From Bursaphelenchus xylophilus (Eukaryota; Nematoda; Chromadorea; Rhabditida; Aphelenchoididae), in contig CAJFCV020000006.1 in the NCBI GenBank assembly GCA_904066235.2, forward strand, positions 8,308,001 to 8,372,000: a stretch of 64,000 nucleotides of DNA, written 5' to 3'. Below are positions 35,244 through 45,213 of the stretch, piece after piece (positions within the stretch are counted from its first letter, which is position 1; the number at the start of each line of letters is the position of its first letter). The translations under genes and the position numbers were made by a program. The notes under the pieces were generated by a model. That model was not told where the DNA came from, did not search any database, and saw nothing but the letters and a program-made list of their open reading frames with translations.

Positions 35244-38162
35244 CTAGACCTTCAAAACGTCCTTACCTTCCCCGTTATTACTCTTTCTCTTCCCCCTTCT
35301 TCCTCTCAATCTGTCCAGCGCTTTCTGAACCCTTTTCGTATTAGCTAGAGGTCGATCGTTGAAGAGATTTTCAGTAGATTTCCTCAAAAACGAGTCCATT
35401 CTGAGTTGATAATGCTGGATCCGTTGTGATACGAATTTCTGCCATATTTCTAGAGCTGAATGGGTTCGCTTTTTTAATTCGCTTTCGCTCCATCCCATTT
35501 TAGCCCAAACCAATGAATGAAGGGAATCAAAATCAATTGGATTCCACTTAAAACTGGCCGGATTTGAATCTACATCAGGTCGGGCATACGCTGCGTAAAT
35601 ATGCAGATTAGGGAACTGAAATCAGAATCAATTCTTGTATTACCCATGAGCTTTACCTCATTTATCCGATCCTCTTCATTTTTGCTCTCGATTACCCGTC
35701 GAAGGCGTATTTTAGTGGCTGTTTCTTTGAATACTTTGTCAGGATTCGTTTTTTCGAACTTCTTTTTAGCTTTTAGCCAAGTTCCAATCTTCTCGAGGCG
35801 ATCTAGACCCTGAAAGACGAATGGTTTACGTAAAATAAGGTCCTACTTGTTCAAAGAACTGCTCTTTCTTGGGATCTGGCTCAAATTCAGCGCATAATTC
35901 CAAGGCAGTGACTGCGCCAACTCCATCAAATCCTTTGGTGTAATCGCCGCCCGCTAGCATTCCAATTGAAATGAATTCAGCTCGGCTGATGCCTAAAATA
36001 ATATTCGAAAGATCCAAAACTACAAGTCTTACCGAACTCATCAAAAATCTTGCTTGCACTGAACTCCATGGCGTCTTTCTTCCTTCCAAACATATTCCGA
36101 TAGACTGTTTCGCCTCCAAACAACCAGACATCCGAGTCTTCAGTAACAATCCCATCACAAAGTCCCAATCTTTCCAAACAAACACACTGCGCTTCGGCTT
36201 CTGTTGGTGCCACGATGAAGGGAAGGCCAAGATAACTCAATAACATCTTTAACTATCATTACCAATCCCCTTTCCTCTTACCTGGCAGTCTTTGAAAACT
36301 CCATCATCTATTCTGGAGTCAGTTTCGGGCATTGCGGATAAATTCGGGCGTTCGATTCCAAGTTCACTGTTCAGGACGTCTTCTGGTATCCAGTCGGCTT
36401 CATCCTCGACCTTTCTTTTCAGCACATCTCTTTCCAAAAACATTGGGGAGTCTTCTTTCTCGACTCCCTTTTCAATTCTATTCTCCAAAGTCATCAAATC
36501 TCCTCCAAGTCCCTTTAGATCATCATTTACAACTTTCCTTGGGGTAACAACCACATTTTGAGACGGATTAGCTTCTCTGACACGTTTTATAACACCTCCG
36601 AGACTTGCATCAGCTTCATTTTCTTCTTGATTGAACCCCTCTGTAACGTCAACAAAATCATCGTCCGAAGAGTTGGATGAGGATTCGGCTTCGTATTGTA
36701 ATTCCTCTGGATCCATCTCTTCTTCCGGTGTGAATTCCCCTGGATCTATGGTTTCCATTCCCATTTCTTCATAGGGATGTTTAGACGGACCTTGTGCTAA
36801 ACAAAAACCGATGTCAAGATCCCAATCTCTACTCTTACCATTCTCTTCCTGACCTCCATTCGGTTCATCCTTCCCTTCTTTACTACTCCCCTCGTCCTGT
36901 TCATCATCAAACTTGTCTGCTTCCTCCCTCTTCGCAAATCTTCTCAACAATTTCATGTAATTGAAGCCTCCAGTGCCACAATCGCTCTCATCTTCATCGT
37001 ATTCCTCTTCCATCTTCTTCAGAAACTTGTCCCAATTCCTTTTCTTTTCATCTGGATCCGACTTCTTGACAATTGGCTTTTCTGGGTCCACTTTTCTGAG
37101 AACATGGCCTTCAAAGTACGGATCGACGATGACTGTCTCGTTGCCAGTGGATTCAATTCGAGTAAATTGCTTCATCTTTTCGCATTTTACCTGAAAAACA
37201 TTTTAATTAGACTTCATGTTGCTTTTGATGACTGTAAAATTTATATTTTAATATTATACTAGAAATTGATGGCAAAGTAAGCCAAGGTAGCTTCAGATCT
37301 TCTTCATATATCAACTTGACCTACTTTCTCCAATTCCACAGTCACAGCGTTTCTTTTGACCAATCTTTCCAACTGAAACTTGGAGAATTCATCGAAATCC
37401 GTTGGTATCTGATCAAGTCTCAGCCTGTCGGTTCGTGCCTTCTCTTTCGCCTCTAGTAAAAAGCTGATCCTTTCATCCTCCGTCACCAACTTCTCATATC
37501 CAGCCAGATAATCCTGAGAGTCTTCTTCTTCAACTTTTACGTCCTCCTCGATTACTTGAGACCCAATGCTGGTCGAGGGTTTGGGGAGTTCAAACAGGTC
37601 CTCCGAATTATTGGATTTGGTGAATTTGTTGGTAATCTCGGACTCGAGGAGCCTCTTCTTATCCGGCGATTGACTTTTGTCCAGATTTGATTGGGCGAGT
37701 TTTGTCAGCAAAAGTTTTTGGCGTTTATTCAGTTGGAGTTCATCTAGATGACGTTTTAAGGCTCGCTCTCGCTGAAACGTCAACATTATTTGTTATTCTT
37801 TTACTTTGTTATATCTGAGACACTATCACCCACAACAAGTTGTCGTTTGAATGGCGGAATTTCCCCATCAAACACGAAGATTGGACGGACTTTATAATAG
37901 AGTAGCTTTGAAATCCGATGGAGTAAAAGACTCAAATGAGGGGACTTCGATGGAACTCCATGTGCGGCATAGCCAGATTCCGCTTGACAAAGCCAAAGGG
38001 AGATGTCTGAAATCAAATATCAGTGATATTTTGTGGAAAAACAGTAGCCAATATGCAGCTACCGTAATCCTTACCGACAGCCAACCGTTTCCCCTCCAAT
38101 TTAGACAAATCCACGGGTTTACCGGTCGAATCCAGTAACGGCCATAGTCCAGAAACTCCCAT
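35244..38162 (-). CDS. xpg-1: XPG/ERCC5 structure-specific endonuclease
   Basis: Eight exons (38,162-38,075; 38,006-37,834; 37,771-37,325; 37,190-36,282; 36,246-36,033; 35,992-35,847; 35,809-35,657; 35,615-35,244) give 833 residues. It makes the 3' incision in nucleotide excision repair. The N region starts [10 protein letters not shown] and has the metal ligands Asp30 (VDISLW) and Asp76 (FVFDG). The I region, from residue 540, has APTEAEAQC (Glu555, Glu557), [11 protein letters not shown] (Asp576, Asp578) and AGGDYTKG (Asp627). The spacer between N and I is about 430 residues and acidic, the feature that separates XPG from FEN1 and EXO1. The C-terminus has the basic NLS-like RGRRGKRK. All catalytic acids are present. 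Intron 4 is only 35 bases (36,247-36,281) with acceptor AAAG. An acceptor TTTTCAG lies 5 bases before the ATG. Confidence 0.95.
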
Positions 38163-38447
38163 GGTCTCTGAAAACGACCGCAGATATGACTTTAACTGTC
38201 AAAAAATATTTTTTTCTGCTTCCCCATTGCAATATAATCTGATGCAACTACATCCAGTAGCAACGTCGTCGATTAACGTTTCACATATTCAACAGGTCAT
38301 GTCGTCCGTTTATTAACCACATAACAACTTATCAATACGTTTACTGATACAAAGAAAACAATTCGAAATAGATAAATCAAGATCCTCGAAATAAATATGG
38401 AACAGAAAAGATCAACAATAACGTTGAGAGATTGAGAATGCCTTCAT

Positions 38448-39173
38448 CTAGGCCCGGAAGCCACCTCTCATTGGACCTCCACGTGGGGGACCGCCCCCTC
38501 CTCGGCCGCCTCGAGCTCTGAAGGCACCGCCACGACCTCGAGTTGGTGGTTGAATCCCTCCTTGACCCATTCCAATAGCTCCTTTTTGTGCTCGACCGAT
38601 ATTCTTGAACATCGGAGCGTTCTTCAACATATCCGGGAGAATAACAAAGCGAATCTGAAGAATTTAAGGATAAACTTATTTCATTTTAAGCCCATAAACC
38701 GAAATGTTGTCCCTAATCGAATATTCCAAGGCTTTCCACAATACTATAGAAATTCTATAGAAGAATTTTTTTTCAGCCTATATTACAAGCCCGCAATTCT
38801 AACGATAAGAACATCTTGGTCCACGAAAAATATACATTATTCTCATACTGTAGAAAGCATAAGAAGTCTAAAGAATGAAAAAAAAACAATCAGGCACTCA
38901 CTTGAGATCCACGAATCATGGCGTTATCCAAAGTTTGAGACCTTCCATCTCTGAGGGTAACGGTAATATCAGTCATTTGACAGTTCATGTTGTCTTCAGC
39001 CTCAACCAACTTTCCTCGATATACCTCACCTAAAACAATACAATATATAATAATTCATAAGCCAGTAGCGCAACGACGCTTCAAAGGGAAAACTTACCCG
39101 TTGCAGTTTCTAGGGTAATAATGTGGCCCTCGGCTTCATGCAAAATCTTGATAGGAACTCCGATGGCAGTCAT
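38448..39173 (-). CDS. snr-1: Small nuclear ribonucleoprotein SmD3
   Basis: Exons 39,173-39,098, 39,029-38,902 and 38,654-38,448 give 136 residues. SmD3 is one of the seven Sm proteins of the ring around spliceosomal snRNAs. The Sm1 motif is seen in [19 protein letters not shown] and [17 protein letters not shown], the Sm2 motif in [20 protein letters not shown]. The tail is rich in RGG and GRG repeats (for example [17 protein letters not shown]), the normal site of symmetric arginine dimethylation. TTTCCAG lies seven bases before the ATG. The gene lies 285 bases upstream of the XPG start on the same strand. Confidence 0.97.
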
Positions 39174-39589
39174 ATTCGGATCTGGAAAGGATAAGATAAA
39201 AATGGATTTTTAAGTGAATATTAAAATAATAACACTCGAATACCGCGGTAATTTGCATGAAACTGTGAAGAAACATACCAAAAAATGCGCGCCTTCATTT
39301 AGAACGGAATGCCAATATTTCATAAAGACCGCTTGTTTTCGTGGTGGGACATGGGAGACATACCGACCGTGTTGAAGAAACCCCCGAACAAAATCTACTG
39401 TTCTATCTTGAACCATCTCACAAAGCCACTAGATTTTATTTGCTTCATAAGTACCGTCTATCGTTCCAATGTTTTCCATCCTAATTAAAACATTTCACAT
39501 TTATCCTGTACCACACTATTAAATGTACAAATCGTCAAACAAATAACAACTAAATGAAACAAAGATCGAAAATACCGTAAGATGAACCT

Positions 39590-39808
39590 TCATGCCGGTC
39601 TGGAGGTCTGTTCCTGTCCCCTCAATCGCCTAAATGCCAAGAAATCTTCCATTTCTTGATGTTGTAGACGTTCTGTTGGCCTTAACTTTCTGAGCATTGT
39701 TGCAGCCTCGAATGTCGCCACAAGAATACCGGAAATCACACCGAGGACAATCAATGGCCGGATATTGGCAACCGCGTAGAACTTGACCTTTTCAAAGAAT
39801 TTGGACAT
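39590..39808 (-). CDS. 72-residue single-pass membrane protein
   Basis: One open exon starting MSKFFEKVKFYAVANIRPLI, directly after an acceptor (TTCTACAG, one base before the ATG). Residues ~17-33 (RPLIVLGVISGILVATF) form one membrane helix; the rest is charged, with an amphipathic C-terminal part (RLQHQEMEDFLAFRRLR). The size and layout resemble small mitochondrial or ER membrane proteins, but no family is recognised. It is the first of three closely spaced minus-strand genes (then SmD3, then XPG; gaps 416 and 285 bases), each with an acceptor next to its ATG, so it may head an operon. Confidence 0.65.
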   Translation of the reverse strand: MSKFFEKVKFYAVANIRPLIVLGVISGILVATFEAATMLRKLRPTERLQHQEMEDFLAFRRLRGQEQTSRPA

Positions 39809-40343
39809 CCTGTAGAAATAAGGCTGAAATGGAAAATAACATAAGGAAAACAACTAAACAATTTCGCGTAAAATTCAAAAAATGTAATATACTACGTAAA
39901 CTTCAAATAACTGCAATTGGACACGTCCAGTTCATGAAACAAGTCCAACCACGTTCGGTCCAAATAGAAGAAAAGCCGCAGTTGAGATGGGATCCCGAGC
40001 TGCGCCCGCGATTTTTAATTCGTAGGGGACATCTTATACGAAGGAAGACCAAATTTTGCAATGATTGCCTCAGGGCTCTAAAAATTCATGCACAAAATAT
40101 TATTTTAACGTAGATCCGATATACCAAGTATCATCTTTCTGTCGCTGTCTATCTTCGACTTTGGATAAATATCAGATTTTGCCTAGTTTTGAGCCTGTTT
40201 TTGTACCCATTTTTTGACCACTTTTTGGCTTGTAATGATAAAAGTAAGATAGTTATTCGAAATATCGCTCTTTGATGTTCTAGAGAGCCTTCTTGCGTAA
40301 CCCTTTTAGGTAAAGCCAGACCTCAGTGGTGTCCCCCCTTTTC

Positions 40344-40760
40344 AAAACGTTTGCTCCAATGACGTCAATTTTAGGCCAAATTTTGCTGATTTTTCGAAAT
40401 TTCTGCCTATATTTTTTTTCAGAAGTCCTTTATCGAAAAAATCGCGATTTGAGTGTTTAGAGAAGATCCTTGTCGATGTATAGAAACTTGCATTTTCATC
40501 CAACGACCAATAGTTTTTTCAAAACGTTTGCTCCAATGAGGTACACTTTGGGGAAATTTTGCTGATTTTTCGAAATTTCTGCCTATATTTTTTTTCAGAA
40601 GTCCTTTATCGAAAAAATTGCGATTTGAGTGTTTAGAGAAGCGCCTTGTCAATGCACAGAAAGTTGCATTTTCATTCAACGACCAATAGTTTTTTCAAAA
40701 CGTTTGCTTCAATGAGGTACACTTTGGGGAAATTTTGCTGATTTTTGCATATTTCTGTCT
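40344..40760. repeat. Tandem repeat of about 176 bp in the palindrome arm
   Basis: AAAACGTTTGCTYCAATGA starts successive units at about 40,344, 40,521 and 40,697, giving periods of 177 and 176. Each unit continues with a segment containing GCTGATTTTTCG and CAGAAGTCCTTTATCG; the third copy is truncated. The mirror image occupies about 41,336-41,755 in the other arm, so duplication preceded or accompanied arm copying. Confidence 0.8.
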
Positions 40761-40838
40761 AGTTCTCAGACGAGTTTGAAAAGATGCATTTTAGAGGAAA
40801 ATTAGATTGGAAAACGGTGTGTTCAAAGAATTAGACGT

Positions 40839-41035
40839 TTAAAAAGTTTCGGTGTTCTCTGATTCATCAATATCTTCATCGATTTGGCTTGTGTCAATCC
40901 CAAAATTTTCGATTGCGAAGTTCCAGGTTCGTTGAATGACTCTGAAGATGTAGGGTAGACGCCATGAAGACAAAACTCACCTCCTTCATCTTTTTCTGCC
41001 GTTGGCAAAGTTCTTGAAGACGAGGGTTTATCCAT
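40839..41035 (-). CDS. Possible small two-exon gene in the palindrome loop
   Basis: Exon 1 41,035-40,981 (MDKPSSSRTLPTAEKDEG) ends in a strong donor, G|GTGAGT; exon 2 40,939-40,839 follows an acceptor ending TTCAGAG and restores the frame, ending in VIQRTWNF..., with an acidic terminus (DEDIDESENTE). The product would be 51 residues. With the adjacent acceptor TTCAG the frame is longer but less protein-like. The short length means coding status is uncertain; the composition of exon 2 in this frame is the main argument. No family recognised. Confidence 0.35.
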
Positions 41036-42355
41036 AAAAAATTTGACGCTCAGATTTTAATGAAACTTTGTTAAGTTGAAAAATTAACTGAAACAGCAGC
41101 TAAATGATTAAAACGAGACGGGTATTTCAGTCTTATTTCATTAACTCGCAAAACATAGAGATAGTGGATGGCTACTCGAATAGAATGCAATTTTCTTATA
41201 GATGTACTATGTTGACGTCCATTTTTCAAAAATATTTTAGTCGTTGATGTATATGCCGGTTACTAAATCTAATCATGCTGCTTGTCTACAATTAAAGATA
41301 ATTATTTCCTCGACAAACGGCAGTAAAAAAGATGCAGACAGAAATATGCAAAAATCATCAAATTTTCCACAAAGTGTACCTCATTGAAGCAAACGTTTTG
41401 AAAAAATTATTGGTCGTTGGATGAAAATGCAAGTTTCTACACATCGACAAGGCTGTTCTCTAAACCGTCAAATCGCGATTTTTTCCATAAAGGACTTCTG
41501 AAAAAAAATACAGGCAGAAATTTCGAAAAATCAGCAAAATTTCCCCAAAGTGTACCTCATTGGAGCAAACGTTTTGAAAAAACTATTGGTCGTTGGATGA
41601 AAATGCAAGTTTCTATACATCGACAAGGATCTTCTCTAAACACTCAAATCGCGATTTTTTCGATAAAGGACTTCTGAAAAAAATATAGGCAGAAATTTCG
41701 AAAAATCAGCAAAATTTGGCCTAAAATTGACGTCATTGGAGCAAACGTTTTGAAAAGGGGGGACACCACTGAGGTCTGGCATTACCTAAAAGGGTTACGC
41801 AAGAAGGCTCTCTAGAACATCAAAGAGCGATATTTCGAATAACTATCTTACTTTTATCATTACAAGCCAAAAAGTGGTCAAAAAATGGGTACAAAAGCAG
41901 GCTCAAAACTAGGCAAAATCTGATATTTATCCAAAGTCGAAGATAGACAGCGACAGAAAGATGATACTTGGTATATCGGATCTACGTTAAAATAATATTC
42001 TGTGTATGAATTTTTAGAGCCCTGAGGCAATCATTGCAAAATTTGGCCTTTCTTCGTATAAGATGTCCCCTACGAATTACAAATCGCGGGCGCAGCTCGG
42101 GATCCCATCTCAACTGCGGCTTGGACCGAACGTGCAACCCTGCAGGGTCCTGGAGATCAAAAAATGTGAAAATAAGAAATACACCTGACTCAAAACGGTC
42201 AAGTCTTCCACTGTCTCGGAAAAACACGGGAAATAGTTGAAAAAACGTCAAAAACAAAGAAAAATTGATGTTACAAAGGCCTCTGCAGAGGATAGATATC
42301 AAGTAATTACGATCGCCGTCGAACAAATTGATGAAAAATGTGCAAAAGTTTTACA

Positions 42356-42427
42356 AGCCACCTAGGGGGATCGAACCCCTGACCGTTGGATTAAAAGTCC
42401 AACGCTCTACCGCTGAGCTAAGGAGGC
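42356..42427 (-). tRNA. tRNA-Lys (anticodon TTT), with one acceptor mismatch
   Basis: On the minus strand, 42,427 to 42,356. D arm GCTC-AGCGGTA-GAGC; anticodon arm TTGGA-CTTTTAA-TCCAA, anticodon TTT; T arm AGGGG-TTCGATC-CCCCT. The acceptor GCCTCCT faces AGGTGGC, which leaves a T-T mismatch at the fourth pair; the other six pair correctly. Boxes A and B look intact. Confidence 0.9.
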
Positions 42428-42547
42428 TCTGTCCGCCTGCTCTCTTCTTTCCGTTTTGAAAGGCAGCCAGCTGATTGGAGGATAGGAAACGGACGGTTTT
42501 GTGTTGATTTAGAACACAAATAGAGATCACCGATGATATAACCGACG

Positions 42548-44805
42548 ATGGATTGTCATTTTGTAAATAACTAGGGAAAACGGTAAAGGCAAAATCTGTA
42601 AATTACGAATAAAAATCAAAAATAATTCTGCCGTGCGATTGTCCCTTCGGCTTCGTGGAGCGGTCGTGAGAACGTTTGATCGCATTTGAATAACTAAAAT
42701 CGGTATCTGTCTTGGTATGCACAGGGTATTTTCATCATCTGGCAGTGTTACGAACAGTAACGCTGCTATGATCACATTCATCACTGAATCATGGCACGTA
42801 TAATACAATTTTGGAATTTAGAAACCCCAAGAATATCATCTACGTCCTTCTTTATCGCAATCCGGCCTCCGGGCACAATCCCAATCAAAATTTGAAACTT
42901 CAAGTTTGAACTTTGGCACTGCACCTCGGCCCTTTGGCATTCCGCATCAAGGGGCGGAGAGTGTGAGAAAAGTCGTGGGAAAATCAGTCGAATCACTTTC
43001 CCATCGGAAGTTACCGTGAGTCTTTTTGTTTTGTGATTGTTTTGATGTCACAACCTGTTGGAGTGAGGTTGATTAGTAACCATGACCTTTTAATATTGTT
43101 CATGTTCTAATTGTTCTTTTTCAGTCTAATGAACAAGTTCTGCAATGATTTTAAGAGGCAAAGATTGGAATATGGTAAGTCTATTAAAGTTCTAGTCAAA
43201 TTTTGAGCGGTTTCCACGTCATTCGAATTACTTTTGTCATGAATAATAAAAGTTTTTCAGGGTACTCCCAGGCTGATGTTGCTCTCTCGATAAGTCGCCG
43301 ATTCGGCACGGATCTCTCCCAGACCACAATCTCTCGTTTCGAGGCATACAATTTATCTCCTAAGAACATGTTTAAACTGAAGCCAATCTTTGAGAGTTGG
43401 ATTGCGCAAGCAACGGAGTCCTTTAGACGGGGAATTTGTGCTCAGAACTTCCTCCAATCGGATATCGTAGCTGCTCAGGGAAGAGCAAAAGCCGTCGGAA
43501 TGGATTTGAACATGATTTTGCCGGATGAATCAAGCGTATGTTCAGACCTTCTTTTACAGTATACTTCCGAATATTAGACTAGAAGATGACGTAATGTCGT
43601 GGCTTGTTTGACGCAAATTCGATTTTCAGAATCCTGCGGGTCCAACTCAGTCAGATTTCGATCAATTTCGAAATTACTTTGACTCTCCGTTGGACATTCC
43701 CCTTCCTCCAGATGGTGCAATTGTCAAGGCGGAGCCTGCGGGTTGTCAAGAGGCCCCTCCTTTCCCAGAATTTGATGGCAATGTTCCTTATCATTGTTAT
43801 CCCTCTCCTCCGCCTGAGGCGTCTTCTTTATTCATGTCGCAGAATCAGGCAGACATTGTCAACGAATTTATGAGTTATCCCGAGGATATGAGTCTGTTGG
43901 TAAATGACAAAAACTCGATTCAAATCACTGAACCGGCCCCAGTCCACGAGCCCATTCCGGTCCAGATCCATGATCAAAACCTCTCTGAAGTCAATAATGG
44001 CAGCACGAAACGTCGACGAAATGGAACGGAGAAGAAGAGAATGGCTCAGGAACAACCTCCGATGACTCCGATTTCCGTCCCGATTGTGTTCGTGCCAGGA
44101 GACCCGATTTACGTAGGGCGGAAGCGAAGAAAGAGAACGGTATTGACGGATGAACAACGTAACTATTTGATCGATAAGTTCCACCAATGTCCAAGTCCAT
44201 CAGCATCGGCCATCACTCAGATTGCAAATGAGTTGGATTTGGATCGATTTGTAAGGATTCTCGGGTTTGATTGTTATTGTGGATTTAGGTGGTCAGAGTG
44301 TGGTTTGCCAATAGACGGCAGAGTCTGAAGAAGCGGCGGATGAATGGTTTCGATGATGATTTTTTCGATGGCTTCCATGGAAGAGACACCAAGGGTGATC
44401 AGAATGAAATGAACGAATTATCAGATAATGTGGTCAAGTTCGAAGAGCTACGGCCAGCAAAGAGGGAAGATGTAAGTTTTTGGATTTTTTCTTGGGTTTT
44501 CTACAGATTAGATCATATTGGCATGGTGGATAATAATAAATATTTTGGCCACTTATTGTCTCACATGTAGTACTATCGCTGATTTGATGATACTTTAGCT
44601 CCAATCAGCAGAACTTTTCATCCCATCCATCCCATATTCACCGTATTCCATCCAACTTGATGACCATTACGTCCCGAATGACCCGACCATTTTCCATCCA
44701 CCTTTTGCACCCCAGCCAATGTTCCCCTCGGGTCCGCCACCCCCTCCCATCGATGGTAACGAATACTTTTGGAACTCAATGTATCATCCTTTTGAGTCGT
44801 ACTAA
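42548..44805 (+). CDS. POU-homeodomain transcription factor, divergent, long linker
   Basis: Seven exons (42,548-42,562 tentative; 42,822-43,015; 43,125-43,174; 43,261-43,535; 43,630-44,250; 44,289-44,471; 44,599-44,805) join in phase to 514 residues. The POU-specific domain is at 74-137 (KFCNDFKRQRLEYGYSQADV, SQTTISRFEAYNLSPKNMFK, LKPIFESW), closest in wording to class II/III. The homeodomain is at 342-401 (RKRRKRTVLTDEQRNYLIDK ... VVRVWFANRRQ). The linker between them is 204 residues, rich in Pro and Glu; the C-terminus is Pro/Tyr-rich. In the recognition helix the usual Cys of WFCNRRQ is Ala (Ala392). C. elegans has three POU genes (unc-86, ceh-6, ceh-18); ceh-18 is my guess, not demonstrated. 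The first exon (MDCHF) is the weakest part. Confidence 0.85.
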
Positions 44806-45213
44806 TCCCGACCTCAATACAATACACCTTTTATTGTCTCTATATTGTCTTCTTGTAGAATGTCATCTCATTATTGTTGGTTTGTCGAATTTCTCCGTGC
44901 TTTTTCATTAAAATAGACGTCTTTTCCTAGTTTAATATCTATGTTGCCTCGTATTTAATAGCCTGTCACCTCACCAGCGGGTTAATACATAATTAATACG
45001 ACTTTTATTTCCTATCTACCTCGTTATGAAGAATCGTCCGGTCTAAGTTAATAGTTATAATACCCGTTGAATAAATTTAATATCGCACTTATTTCATTTT
45101 TTTAATTTAAGCACTTTTTGGGGTTAAACTTTTCGGATCAAAATGAGTACATAAATGACGAGTGGTTGGGGTTTCCCTCATTTTGGAACTCACAATTCCG
45201 CGGAACGGCCGGG
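44806..45213. other. Short intergenic, POU gene to phosphatase-like gene
   Basis: 3' untranslated region, then a possible trans-splice acceptor (TTTAATTTAAG near 45,110). The frame of the next gene stays open upstream to 45,118, but its first ATG is at 45,214. Confidence 0.4.

Larger units (their letters stand above)
39951..42133. repeat. 2.2-kb inverted-repeat element with coding-looking loop
   Basis: The left arm, 39,951 to about 40,760, and the right arm, about 41,336 to 42,133, are reverse complements with few mismatches; outer ends read ACGTTCGGTCC. The right arm lacks a ~10-base segment near its outer end. The loop is 575 bases and unique. Both arms contain the internal tandem repeats described separately. 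No transposase is visible. The element sits between the 5' end of the small membrane-protein gene and tRNA-Lys. It is not related by eye to the foldback at 15,884. Confidence 0.85.

Noticed and set aside
40419..41677. Mirrored 86-residue frames in the second palindrome.
   Set aside because: They run through the 176-bp tandem repeats and repeat their own sequence; not protein-like.
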